From UBA6624 sp964507645 (lineage in GTDB: Bacteria; UBP7; UBA6624): a stretch of DNA of 29,671 nucleotides. The translations under genes and the position numbers were made by a program. Shown one piece after another: positions 1 to 7,211 of this stretch. Every line of letters begins with the position of its first letter. The first letter of the stretch is position 1. Where the stretch lies: NCBI GenBank assembly GCA_964507645.1, contig CAZDPU010000013.1:1-29671 (forward strand). Direction: 5' to 3'. The notes beneath the pieces are model-generated. The model saw nothing but the letters and a program-made list of their open reading frames with translations, had not been told where the DNA came from and searched no databases.

Positions 1-171
1 AGAGAGAGCCAAAATATCATCAATAGATACACCCTGAGAAGAAGTCATAATCGAAGGACTCATATAAGAGCTCAATGATCCAAAGTCGCCAAAAGAAGAT
101 GCTCCTCCAGAAAAACCTGGCAAACCTAAGCCAACAAACCATAATTTATATTTTTCAAAAAATGCCTTCAT
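1..171 (-). CDS. Unknown protein, N-terminal part only (cut by left edge)
   Basis: An open frame starts at the ATG at 171 and runs off the left end, giving 57 residues. It begins MKAFFEKYKLWFVGLGLPGF and continues as a Gly/Ser/Phe-rich stretch with no charged cluster, then a more ordinary segment (SIDDILALS). The first 15-20 residues could be a short membrane-associated or signal segment, but no clear cleavage site is visible. The start overlaps the stop of the upstream tsaC-like gene in an ATGA arrangement, which argues that it is a real, translationally coupled gene and the next member of the rpmE-prfA-prmC-tsaC unit. I do not recognise the family. The rest of the gene lies outside the window. 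Confidence 0.6.
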   Translation of the reverse strand, partial: MKAFFEKYKLWFVGLGLPGFSGGASSFGDFGSLSSYMSPSIMTSSQGVSIDDILALS

Positions 172-914
172 TTAATTTCAAACCTTGGAAATTCTTTGTA
201 AAGTTTCTTTGAAAACCCTTTTGACAAATTTCCCCTGATGATTTCAATTGTATCCCCGTTGAGGTAGATTACGGGAGAGGGTTCTCCTTTGAGAACACGA
301 TGATACTTATTTAAGCCCTTGATAAAATAATCTTCAAAATCTCCTGGGTGCTCATTGTCTTCATTCTCAATAAAAAAATCTTCGAGGTTATAAAAACCTA
401 CTACTTTTGATAAAATTTCTAAATCAATCTCTTCAATCATCTTTGGAGATTTTTTCCCTGAAATATTTGCACTTGTCAAAAGATAAGGCCCTACAAGATG
501 AGCAAGTTGATTTAATCCAAAGTTTCCAAACCTTATTCCAATACCCATTTTTGATGATCCTGGTGAAGCACACTCTTTTATTTTTGGATCCCCTGGAACA
601 ACCGCTGTCAAAGGGTCTTTTATATGGAAAAAATAATTAACAAGCTCTCTGTGAAGCGGTGATTTACAAACCCAGCAATCATCAAATGTCTTGTGCCTAT
701 CCGTTCTTCGAGCATCAACGAAAGTTGGTTCAGGAGGGAAGACCCAAGAGATTGCTTTTGTTTCGTTTCTTGACTTGATTTTAAAAAGATCATTTATTTT
801 TTCAGGGATTGCAGCAAGCCCAAAAACAGTTTCTGTTTCAAGGAGCAGCACTCCGTATTTAATGTACATTGCAGCGTCAAAAAGTGGATTCCTTGGAGGA
901 TGTATGACCGTCAT
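168..914 (-). CDS. tsaC: Threonylcarbamoyl-AMP synthase (Sua5/YciO/YrdC family)
   Basis: The family makes threonylcarbamoyl-AMP from threonine, bicarbonate and ATP in the cytoplasm, the first step of t6A37 modification of ANN-decoding tRNAs. From the ATG at 914 the protein has 248 residues. Visible family marks are ETETVFGLA near residues 26-34, the basic KSR near 47-49 (usual KxR loop), and TSANISG in the second half. A short C-terminal segment follows (SPVIYLNGDTIEIIRGN) like the end of a YrdC domain. There is no long Sua5-specific C-terminal domain, so TsaC is the closer label. I chose 914 over the upstream in-frame ATG at 926 because it forms an ATGA overlap with the prmC stop and has GGAG six bases upstream. 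It follows prmC, as in many bacteria. A YciO-type paralogue of different function cannot be excluded. Confidence 0.88.
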   Translation of the reverse strand: MTVIHPPRNPLFDAAMYIKYGVLLLETETVFGLAAIPEKINDLFKIKSRNETKAISWVFPPEPTFVDARRTDRHKTFDDCWVCKSPLHRELVNYFFHIKDPLTAVVPGDPKIKECASPGSSKMGIGIRFGNFGLNQLAHLVGPYLLTSANISGKKSPKMIEEIDLEILSKVVGFYNLEDFFIENEDNEHPGDFEDYFIKGLNKYHRVLKGEPSPVIYLNGDTIEIIRGNLSKGFSKKLYKEFPRFEIK

Positions 915-1771
915 GAAGGGCTCCATTGAGCTTCTAGATAAAATTCTTTTTCAGATCTTGGAGCCCCCCAAGGTTTGCGTTTTTTAACATTGATCCATTC
1001 TGAAGAAAACAAAGAAACAGGATCTTCCTTTTGGAAAAATCCGAACTCTAAAATCAACCATCCACCCTTGTGAAGATACTTAGGGCATTCTTTTACAATC
1101 TTTTTACATGTGGACAAACCATCCTCCCCGCAAAATAGAGATTTTTCAGGATCAAAGTTAAGAACCTCTGGTGGAAGGTTTTTTATTTCATTTGTTGAGA
1201 TGTAAGGAGGGTTAGAGACTATAAGGTCAAATTTACCTTCGATATTACTGAAAAGATTACTTTTTACAACCTTGATTTTTGACCCTGGAACAAGTCTTTT
1301 TATTTCGCTCTCACAATGCTTTACTGCATAATCATCTATATCGCATAAAACTCCACTACACTGTCTTTCATTGGCTATGCTGATCCCAATGCATCCAGTT
1401 CCGCAACAAAGATCTAAGAAGTTCCCACCTGTAGGAATTCTCTCGAGTGCCCTGCTTAGAACTTCTTCAGTTTCATACCTGGGAGAAAAGACATCTGGCT
1501 TAAGAACAAAATCCAATTTCCTGAACCTCTTTTTTCCCAAGATGCGGTCCACAGGTTCTCTTTTAACCCTTCTTGAAACAACCTCTGCCCATTTTTCTTC
1601 ATGTTTGGAGGGGAAAGATTCATGCCCCCTTGTTAAAACTTCCTCTCGTTTGAATTTAATGACATCAGCCAAAAGCAATTCTGCATCTAGCCATGCGGAA
1701 TCAATGCCCTGCATCTCGAACTCATCTCTTGCTATTTTGATGGTTTCATTGATGTTTTTTCCAATCAACAA
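911..1771 (-). CDS. prmC: Peptide chain release factor N5-glutamine methyltransferase PrmC
   Basis: This SAM-dependent enzyme methylates the glutamine of the GGQ motif in RF1/RF2, which raises termination efficiency. The 286-residue length is typical. The N-terminal helical substrate-binding domain ends around REPVDRILG (residues 71-79). SPRYETEEV (96-104) is the conserved PRxxTE segment. The SAM loop is LDLCCGTGCIG (119-129), with a Cys pair where Gly/Ser is more usual. NPPY at 187-190 is the catalytic motif. The start is TTG at 1771, one base after the prfA stop, with GGAAG nine bases upstream inside prfA; a second TTG follows immediately and I see no ATG option near the N-terminus. Its substrate RF1 is encoded directly upstream, and tsaC starts within its stop codon. 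Confidence 0.95.
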   Translation of the reverse strand: MLIGKNINETIKIARDEFEMQGIDSAWLDAELLLADVIKFKREEVLTRGHESFPSKHEEKWAEVVSRRVKREPVDRILGKKRFRKLDFVLKPDVFSPRYETEEVLSRALERIPTGGNFLDLCCGTGCIGISIANERQCSGVLCDIDDYAVKHCESEIKRLVPGSKIKVVKSNLFSNIEGKFDLIVSNPPYISTNEIKNLPPEVLNFDPEKSLFCGEDGLSTCKKIVKECPKYLHKGGWLILEFGFFQKEDPVSLFSSEWINVKKRKPWGAPRSEKEFYLEAQWSPS

Positions 1772-1772
1772 C

Positions 1773-2846
1773 TTAAATATCTTCCAGTTCCAATTTTCGT
1801 AAAGCTAAGTTTACTTGTTTGAAAAAATCTGGAACCTCCCCCATCATCAAGGAACTCAACTGATGGTTGCTGACTGAAACACGGTGGTCAGTAACTCTGT
1901 TTTGGGGATAGTTGTAAGTTCTTATTTTCTCTGATCTGTCACCTTTTCCAACAGCTGACTTTCTTTTCTTTGCCCCCTCTTGTTCCTGTTTGTCTATCTC
2001 CAATTGGTAAAGTTTTGTTTTCAACATGTTTAAACATGTGTCTTTATTTTGATGTTGGCTTCTGCCATCTTGGCACTGAACAACAATCCCTGTCGGGTTA
2101 TGAGTTATCCTGACGGCAGAATCTGTTTTATTCACATGTTGTCCACCAGCTCCTGATGCCCTATATGTATCAATTGTCAAATCTTTTGTATCAATATTGA
2201 TATTCACATCAGAATCTGCCTCAGGCAAAACATACACACTTGCAGCAGAAGTGTGAAGCCTTCCCTGGCTCTCGGTTTGAGGAACTCTCTGAACTCTGTG
2301 AATTCCGCTTTCTGAGGACAAGAATCCGTATGCTCCACGTCCTTTAATCTGGCATATCAGCTCCTTAACCCCCCCCATTTCGGCCTGGGATTTATTTAAA
2401 ACCCTTACACCGAAACCCTCTGCGGCAAGAGCCCTTTGGTACATGTTGAAAATATCCCCTGCCCATATCGCAGCTTCATCGCCGCCTGTTCCAGCTCTTA
2501 TTTCCAATAAAGCATTTCGATGGGCGTCTGGGTTTGGAGGCAAAAGGGCATTTTCTAAATCCTCTCTTGTAGTTGAATATTTTTCCTCTGCAGGCTCAAT
2601 CTCCAACTCAGCCATTTGAACCAACTCTTCATCATCGTCTCCAAGTGCTTCCTTGAGCTCATTGAGATATTTTTCAGCTTGGAAATATTTTTTTGCAATA
2701 TCTAAAAGTTCTTCAAGGTAATTTCGTCTCAATCCAAGCTCCTTTAACTTGGAAGGGATTGCTATAACAGCTGGATCAGAAAGTTGGCTATCGACATCTT
2801 CAATCTCTTTTTGAAATGGAGCCACTGACTCCCTTAGTTTTGACAT
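1773..2846 (-). CDS. prfA: Peptide chain release factor 1 (RF1)
   Basis: RF1 recognises UAA and UAG in the ribosomal A site and triggers peptide release. The 357 residues match the family. An N-terminal coiled helical domain (about 1-100) precedes the RAGTGGDEAAIW core (about 117-128). The codon-recognition loop PQT is at 189-191, the PxT tripeptide of RF1 rather than the SPF of RF2. The GGQ catalytic loop is at 234-236 in SGAGGQHVN. The C-terminus carries GDRSEKIRTYNYPQNRVTDH as expected. The start ATG at 2846 is three bases after the rpmE stop. RF1 and not RF2 is also supported by the absence of a programmed frameshift near the N-terminus. The middle residue of PxT is Gln here, where Ala or Val is common. 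Confidence 0.97.
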   Translation of the reverse strand: MSKLRESVAPFQKEIEDVDSQLSDPAVIAIPSKLKELGLRRNYLEELLDIAKKYFQAEKYLNELKEALGDDDEELVQMAELEIEPAEEKYSTTREDLENALLPPNPDAHRNALLEIRAGTGGDEAAIWAGDIFNMYQRALAAEGFGVRVLNKSQAEMGGVKELICQIKGRGAYGFLSSESGIHRVQRVPQTESQGRLHTSAASVYVLPEADSDVNINIDTKDLTIDTYRASGAGGQHVNKTDSAVRITHNPTGIVVQCQDGRSQHQNKDTCLNMLKTKLYQLEIDKQEQEGAKKRKSAVGKGDRSEKIRTYNYPQNRVTDHRVSVSNHQLSSLMMGEVPDFFKQVNLALRKLELEDI

Positions 2847-2849
2847 GGG

Positions 2850-3116
2850 TTAAAGAGCTTCAGATTTTTCTGAAGGAGATTCTTTTGATTTTTTCTTCTT
2901 CACAATATCTGATAAGGAAGATTGCCCGAACTTCGCATTGAACCTGTCTATACGCCCTGCAGTATCAATGAACTTCTGCTTCTTTGTAAAAAATGGATGA
3001 CAAGCAGAACATATCTCAACCTTCAAGGAAGAAACAGTAGAGCCAACAGTAAAGCTGTTTCCACAATCACACGAAACTTTACATTCGTGCCACTTAGGAT
3101 GTAAATCTTTTTTCAT
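2850..3116 (-). CDS. rpmE: 50S ribosomal protein L31, zinc-binding form
   Basis: L31 sits at the 50S-30S interface. From the ATG at 3116 the protein has 88 residues and opens MKKDLHPKWHECKVSC as L31 does. Four cysteines, C16 and C18 (CDCG) and C36 and C39 (CSACH), form the zinc site of the C+ form, so this is not the zinc-free paralogue induced on zinc starvation. The last ~20 residues are a Lys/Ser/Glu-rich tail longer than the minimal protein. An in-frame TTG at 3140 would add eight residues but overlaps the upstream stop and breaks the family N-terminus. No strong Shine-Dalgarno sequence is visible. It heads the rpmE-prfA-prmC-tsaC cluster, an order also known from Bacillus. Confidence 0.95.
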   Translation of the reverse strand: MKKDLHPKWHECKVSCDCGNSFTVGSTVSSLKVEICSACHPFFTKKQKFIDTAGRIDRFNAKFGQSSLSDIVKKKKSKESPSEKSEAL

Positions 3117-3136
3117 AATGGGTTTAATATTATATC

Positions 3137-4258
3137 TCAACTAGCCGGTGGACCGATCCACTCAGCAATGAACAGGTTAGTTTCACCTTCAACCAAACCA
3201 TTCCTGTTGCTAGCAAAAACAACCCACTTTCCATTTGGGGAAAAGATCGGGAAACCATCAAAGCCCTCAAAAAAAGTAACCTTTTGGGTCTTAGGTTTGA
3301 AACCTGACAGCTGATGCATGTAGATATCAAAATCCCTGCCTTGTGGATCGTCTACATTCGATACATAAAAAATAAAATTGTCGTTTGGTGCAATTGAAGG
3401 TCCAAAGTTCGCAGCTCCATTATTTGTTATTTGCATCCTGTGTGTTCCGTCAGCCCTCATTATCCAGATGTCTAATTGCGAAGGTCTGACTAGGTCATCA
3501 GCCAGCAACTCCTTAAAATCTCTTATCTCCTCTTCGGTGTTGGCTGAGGTTCTCCTCCAAACAATATACTCTCCTGAATATCCTGGAATGCTTCCCCCAT
3601 CGTATCCAGGTTCATAAGTTAACCTTTTAACGCTCCTGTCCCCGTCAATTTCCATGGAATACAAATCAAGATCTCCATCCCTGCTGCTGGTGAAAATCAT
3701 GGTGTTGTTTTTATCCCACATTACCCCCTCTCCCTCTGCATCATATCCATCTGAATCTGTTAGTTTTTCTAACTGTTTGGTTTCTGTGTCCATAAGATAA
3801 ATCTCATAAGAAGAGTGGACTGGCCAAACATACCCTTTTGAATAGTCAGGCGGAGGAGGATCCCCGGGCATTTCCTCATGAGTCGAAGCAAAAACAATCC
3901 TTCTGCTGTCAGAAAGCCACCAGGCACAAGTGGTCACGCCCTTGCCGCTTGACAATTTCTCAACAGAAAGATCAACCAAGTCAAAAAGGTATATTGAATC
4001 AACATTGGCCCCATCTCTCCTTGATTGGAAAACGAGTTTTGTGCCGTCAGGAGACCAATAAGCTTCTGCGTTCTGCCCGCCAAAGGTCAACTGTCTCAAA
4101 TCTGAAAAAAAGGCTTCTCCCTCATAAAGGCTTGGCTCTCCATAAAGCTCTGGTTGCTGATATCCTTTTTCAGCTCTCTCATATTCAAACGATGATATGT
4201 CTGGGCTTGAAGCTTGGCTCAAAAAAAACAGAAAAAACAGATTCATAAAAGGCATCAT
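3137..4258 (-). CDS. Exported TolB-like (PD40) beta-propeller protein
   Basis: About 373 residues. The N-terminus MMPFMNLFFLFFLSQASS is a hydrophobic export signal without the usual positive residues. After it come at least five propeller-type repeats: AYWSPDGTKLVFQSRRDG, AWWLSDSRRIVFAS, VMWDKNNTMIFTSSRDGD, SIAPNDNFIFYVSN, and IFSPNGKWVVFASNRNG. These are the PD40/WD40-like repeats of TolB. The region between repeats 2 and 3 holds a proline-rich loop (GDPPPPDY). TolB proper has a separate N-terminal alpha/beta domain; that domain is not evident, and no tol-pal genes are near, so I would not call this tolB. The likely location is outside the cytoplasm and its role is unknown (binding or scaffold). 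The start at 4258 lies two bases after the upstream stop; an alternative ATG at 4276 would overlap it. Confidence 0.85.
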   Translation of the reverse strand: MMPFMNLFFLFFLSQASSPDISSFEYERAEKGYQQPELYGEPSLYEGEAFFSDLRQLTFGGQNAEAYWSPDGTKLVFQSRRDGANVDSIYLFDLVDLSVEKLSSGKGVTTCAWWLSDSRRIVFASTHEEMPGDPPPPDYSKGYVWPVHSSYEIYLMDTETKQLEKLTDSDGYDAEGEGVMWDKNNTMIFTSSRDGDLDLYSMEIDGDRSVKRLTYEPGYDGGSIPGYSGEYIVWRRTSANTEEEIRDFKELLADDLVRPSQLDIWIMRADGTHRMQITNNGAANFGPSIAPNDNFIFYVSNVDDPQGRDFDIYMHQLSGFKPKTQKVTFFEGFDGFPIFSPNGKWVVFASNRNGLVEGETNLFIAEWIGPPAS

Positions 4259-4260
4259 AA

Positions 4261-5010
4261 TCAAGAAAACAGCCATACTGATGCCATTAGCAAGATAGCG
4301 CCTAAAGCTCTGTTCATCATAACTTTGTTGAACTTTTTGCTACCATGGAGAGATCCGAGCCACCCTCCAAAACCAACAACCAGGAACAAAACTGACTGTG
4401 AAATCAAAGCAGTAATTATGAGCCACCAAGTCATTTCAAGCTCTTGAAGCACTAAAGGAACCCCCAATGCTGAGTTTGCCAAAACAAAAATTGAACTTAT
4501 GGCCGCTGTTTTTTTTGGATCTGCCCATCCGAAAAAAATCAAGAGGGGCGAAAGGAAAATTCCCCCTCCTATACCGATGAAACCAGCCAGGCCACCAATG
4601 CAAAAACCCAACAAAACGAGCATCCATGTTTTTGGGTTTTTTTTCAGTTTGTATTTTTTTTTGTGATGGGAATCAAAAAGCCTTAATGCAGAAAACAAAA
4701 GCAACAAACCTACAATTTGATTGTAAAAATCCTCACTGGGTACAGTTTTTACGAAAATACAAAAGGCAGGCAGGGATCCGATAAGCAATGGAAATGCCAA
4801 TGAGGAATCAAATAACCCGGCTTTCCTAAAATTCAAAAATGCCAAATACGAAACAAGAACATTTAGAGACAAAGCAAAGAGCTTGGCTTCCATGGGGAGA
4901 AATCCGAAAATCAAAAAAAGTGCCAAATACCCGCTCCCCCCTCCATGCCCAGTAGCAGAAAAAAGGTAAGCAATTAAAAAAAGAACAAGGATGCCAAGAA
5001 CAAATTCCAT
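4261..5010 (-). CDS. TauE/SafE-family (DUF81) membrane permease
   Basis: A 249-residue, almost wholly hydrophobic protein with about eight predicted membrane spans. Two family repeats are visible: the first after FSATGHGGGSGYLALFLIFG, the second after GFIGIGGGIFLSPLLIFFG (the glycine-rich GIGGG-hF motif of this family). Members export sulfite, sulfoacetate or other small sulfur anions, but substrate varies widely and cannot be read from this sequence. The start at 5010 (MEFVLGILV) is chosen because the longer frame to 5052 would run through the tRNA-Gln gene. The start codon lies only 11 bases after the tRNA 3' end, and no Shine-Dalgarno sequence precedes it. It is followed two bases later by the propeller gene. 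Confidence 0.9.
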   Translation of the reverse strand: MEFVLGILVLFLIAYLFSATGHGGGSGYLALFLIFGFLPMEAKLFALSLNVLVSYLAFLNFRKAGLFDSSLAFPLLIGSLPAFCIFVKTVPSEDFYNQIVGLLLLFSALRLFDSHHKKKYKLKKNPKTWMLVLLGFCIGGLAGFIGIGGGIFLSPLLIFFGWADPKKTAAISSIFVLANSALGVPLVLQELEMTWWLIITALISQSVLFLVVGFGGWLGSLHGSKKFNKVMMNRALGAILLMASVWLFS

Positions 5011-5021
5011 AACATAAAAAA

Positions 5022-5092
5022 CTGGCCGGGAAGGATTCGAACCTCCACTCACGGATCCAAAGTCCGTTGTACTGCCCTTATACGACCGGCCA
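5022..5092 (-). tRNA. tRNA-Gln (anticodon UUG)
   Basis: The acceptor stem TGGCCGG (5092-5086) pairs with CCGGCCA (5029-5023), and the discriminator is G, as is usual for tRNA-Gln. The anticodon arm is ACGGA-CTTTGGA-TCCGT, which puts TTG at positions 34-36. The T arm contains GGTTCGAATCC. The 3' CCA is not encoded, so a CCA-adding enzyme must add it. Length is 71 bases. The gene sits between two protein genes on the same strand, 23 bases after the glycosyltransferase stop and 11 bases before the TauE-family start. It is therefore probably cut out of a polycistronic transcript. Confidence 0.96.
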
Positions 5093-5115
5093 AAAAGACC
5101 CCCTTATCGTACTAT

Positions 5116-6333
5116 CTAAAAATCTTTTGAATAAATGATTCCCTGAATATGCTTCCCTTTAACATTTCTTGAAAAAGGATATTCAGGCAGGTTCTTCAAG
5201 GGTTCAACGTCCGGTTCGTGGAAATGAATCACCGCTGACGGTTTCTCGGGTAGCCTGAGGAATATTTCATTTGACTGGGTTTCTTTGAGAAGCTCAAAAC
5301 TGCTCCTGTCAAAAAATCCTGATCCATCAATTATGCACTTATCTGAATGATGCCTGAGATATCCAAAATACCAATAAGCAAGAGTACAACCCTCTTCAGG
5401 CATCAGCTTAACCATTTCAGAAGATACATGATAATGATCTGCCCATTTTTGGTAAGTTTTGCTAAACTGGGGGAAGGTCAACAGGGATGCCAAGCAGCAT
5501 GTAATAAAAATATGTTTTTTGAAAAAGAAATCAAAATACTTACTGGAACCAAAAATAAAAGAAATCAAAATAAGAAAACCTAACATTGGATATGCATTTC
5601 CTGGAGATATACCAGCAATTGCCCAAGACAAACTCAATGCAATTCCAGCAAAAACTGCCCTTCTGTCAATCTCTTTAAAAATCAAAGCAATGCAAACCGA
5701 GGCAAGAAGCCATTGAATGTGATCTGGAACTTGGAAATTCAACATAAACAATCTGTTGTACATAAGTTTTTTTGACAAAAGAGTGTGTGGCATAAAGGTT
5801 CCCCAGAAGATAAAATTCAAGATCAAAACTGGCACAAAAACAAAAATTGACCTAATGCACCAAGCAACATCTTTCTCTTTGTATTTCTGGAAAAATACAT
5901 AAATCCAGTAAAGCGCAAAATCAAATCGAGTTGCAGCTGCCAGAGATATCCAAATAGCACTCCCTTTCCTGTAGTCAACCAAATAAAGCAAGAAAAAAAG
6001 AACGAACAACCCGTTTCCAGCACCGATGAGCAAATGGTACCACAATGAAAAAAAACAGATTACAGCCAAAAGAGCAGTATTCCCTTTTTCCTTTTTTACC
6101 AATGAAAAAATAAGGAAAATAGCTAAGGAATTCACAATGTGCATAGAGGTAACTGGGTTTACCCCAAGAAAAATCAACAACCCCACAATGTAGAGGTACA
6201 AAGGATCTGTTATCCCCAGCAAAGTTTCAGTATTGTTGTTTGGAAAACCCTGGCCATTCACAAAAGCATCAGCGAAATATGCCGTCAGGTAAGCATCGTC
6301 CGAAAAAACAGGCAACATGTCAAACAAAAACAT
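5116..6333 (-). CDS. Putative GT-C fold membrane glycosyltransferase
   Basis: About 405 residues with roughly nine hydrophobic segments and a soluble C-terminal ~110 residues. Close to the N-terminus is SDDAYLTAYFADAFVNGQGF, followed by ITDPLYLY. An acidic DD pair (D12-D13) in the first outward-facing loop, then an aromatic/Gly segment and a T-x-PLY sequence, is the signature layout of GT-C lipid-phosphate-sugar transferases. The acceptor and sugar are unknown. The N-terminus is short: only ~10 hydrophobic residues precede the DD pair, where GT-C enzymes normally have a full first span. I use the ATG at 6333; a TTG at 6339 is possible, and a TGA stop lies just upstream of it, so the frame cannot extend further. 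It diverges from the dehydrogenase gene across 68 AT-rich bases. Confidence 0.75.
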   Translation of the reverse strand: MFLFDMLPVFSDDAYLTAYFADAFVNGQGFPNNNTETLLGITDPLYLYIVGLLIFLGVNPVTSMHIVNSLAIFLIFSLVKKEKGNTALLAVICFFSLWYHLLIGAGNGLFVLFFLLYLVDYRKGSAIWISLAAATRFDFALYWIYVFFQKYKEKDVAWCIRSIFVFVPVLILNFIFWGTFMPHTLLSKKLMYNRLFMLNFQVPDHIQWLLASVCIALIFKEIDRRAVFAGIALSLSWAIAGISPGNAYPMLGFLILISFIFGSSKYFDFFFKKHIFITCCLASLLTFPQFSKTYQKWADHYHVSSEMVKLMPEEGCTLAYWYFGYLRHHSDKCIIDGSGFFDRSSFELLKETQSNEIFLRLPEKPSAVIHFHEPDVEPLKNLPEYPFSRNVKGKHIQGIIYSKDF

Positions 6334-6401
6334 AATCAAAGTTCATTAATATTTAGTTTAATTTTTTTATTTGTATTTTTTAATCATTTAGAGTAAACAA
6401 A
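6334..6401. other. AT-rich divergent spacer
   Basis: This spacer separates the start codons of the minus-strand GT-C gene and the plus-strand dehydrogenase. It is almost entirely A and T and must hold promoters for both directions, but no hexamer pair with good spacing stands out. No inverted repeat that would suggest an operator is obvious. Confidence 0.35.
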
Positions 6402-7211
6402 GTGAGAAAAATCTTAATTACTGGAGCATCTACGGGAATTGGGAGATCAATTGCGCTTGCCTTGGCTCAAGAAGGCTGGCAGGTCTTTGCCGGTGTAAGA
6501 AGCCAAAAAGATGGAAAATCCTTGAAGAACGAAAACCCTGGGGATATTATTCCTATCATTCTTGACATAACAAAAAAAGACCAGATAAAAAAGGCTGTTA
6601 AACAAATTGGCGATTCTCTAGATGGACTAGTGAATAATGCTGGAATAGTTTATCCTGGCCCGCTTGAGCTCATGCCAATTGAAGATATCAGAGAACAGCT
6701 AGATGTAAATGTAGTTTCTCAAATCTCAATAACGCAATCCTTCCTTCCTGCTCTTAGAAACTCTCAGGGAAGAATCATTTTTATGAGTTCAGTTAGCGGA
6801 ATGATGGTTTTTCCCCTTCTGGGAGCATATGCAGCCAGCAAACATGCCCTCGAGGCAATAGGCGATGGCTTTAGGAGAGAATTGAAAAAATGGGGTATTA
6901 AGGTTTCCATAATTGAACCAGGCTCAATGAAAACACCAATATGGAAAAAAACGCTAGAAAGAGGCAATAATCAAATAAAGGACATCCCTAAAGAAAAACT
7001 AGAACTTTACCAGGATGAAATAAACTCACTTCTCAAAGGAGCTTCTGAAGCGGAAAAAAAAGCACTTGATGCTCAGTATGTTGTTGATGCAGTGCTTGAC
7101 GCCCTGGAATCATCTCACCCCAAAACAAGATACATTGTTGGACCAATCCACAAATTAAAAACAATAATTGCAAGGTTTTTACCAGATTCTTTTTTAGATA
7201 GTCAATTTTAA
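6402..7211 (+). CDS. Short-chain dehydrogenase/reductase (classical SDR)
   Basis: A 269-residue cytoplasmic NAD(P)-dependent oxidoreductase. The Rossmann glycine motif TGASTGIG is at 7-14, NNAG at 78-81, the catalytic Ser at 130 in MSSVSG, and Tyr143 and Lys147 in GAYAASKHA. IIEPGSMKTPIW follows the active site. The overall pattern resembles the retinol/hydroxysteroid dehydrogenase-like classical SDRs, but substrate cannot be assigned. Arg33 after the second strand (AGVRS) leans toward NADP(H). The start is GTG at 6402, with only a weak AGAG upstream. The gene converges with the ROK kinase gene, and their stop codons overlap by 4 bases. Confidence 0.92.
   Translation: MRKILITGASTGIGRSIALALAQEGWQVFAGVRSQKDGKSLKNENPGDIIPIILDITKKDQIKKAVKQIGDSLDGLVNNAGIVYPGPLELMPIEDIREQLDVNVVSQISITQSFLPALRNSQGRIIFMSSVSGMMVFPLLGAYAASKHALEAIGDGFRRELKKWGIKVSIIEPGSMKTPIWKKTLERGNNQIKDIPKEKLELYQDEINSLLKGASEAEKKALDAQYVVDAVLDALESSHPKTRYIVGPIHKLKTIIARFLPDSFLDSQF

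Noticed and set aside
1371..1802. Plus-strand open frame of 143 codons opposite prmC
   Set aside because: Shadow of the prmC reading frame; low-complexity Ser-rich translation.
3129..3134. TATAAT on the minus strand just upstream of rpmE
   Set aside because: No -35 hexamer at suitable spacing, and transcription would begin about 5 bases from the start codon; the gene is better explained as part of the upstream unit.
5011..5052. N-terminal extension of the TauE-family frame
   Set aside because: The extra 14 codons are the 3' part of tRNA-Gln read on the same strand; the ATG at 5010 is the sensible start.
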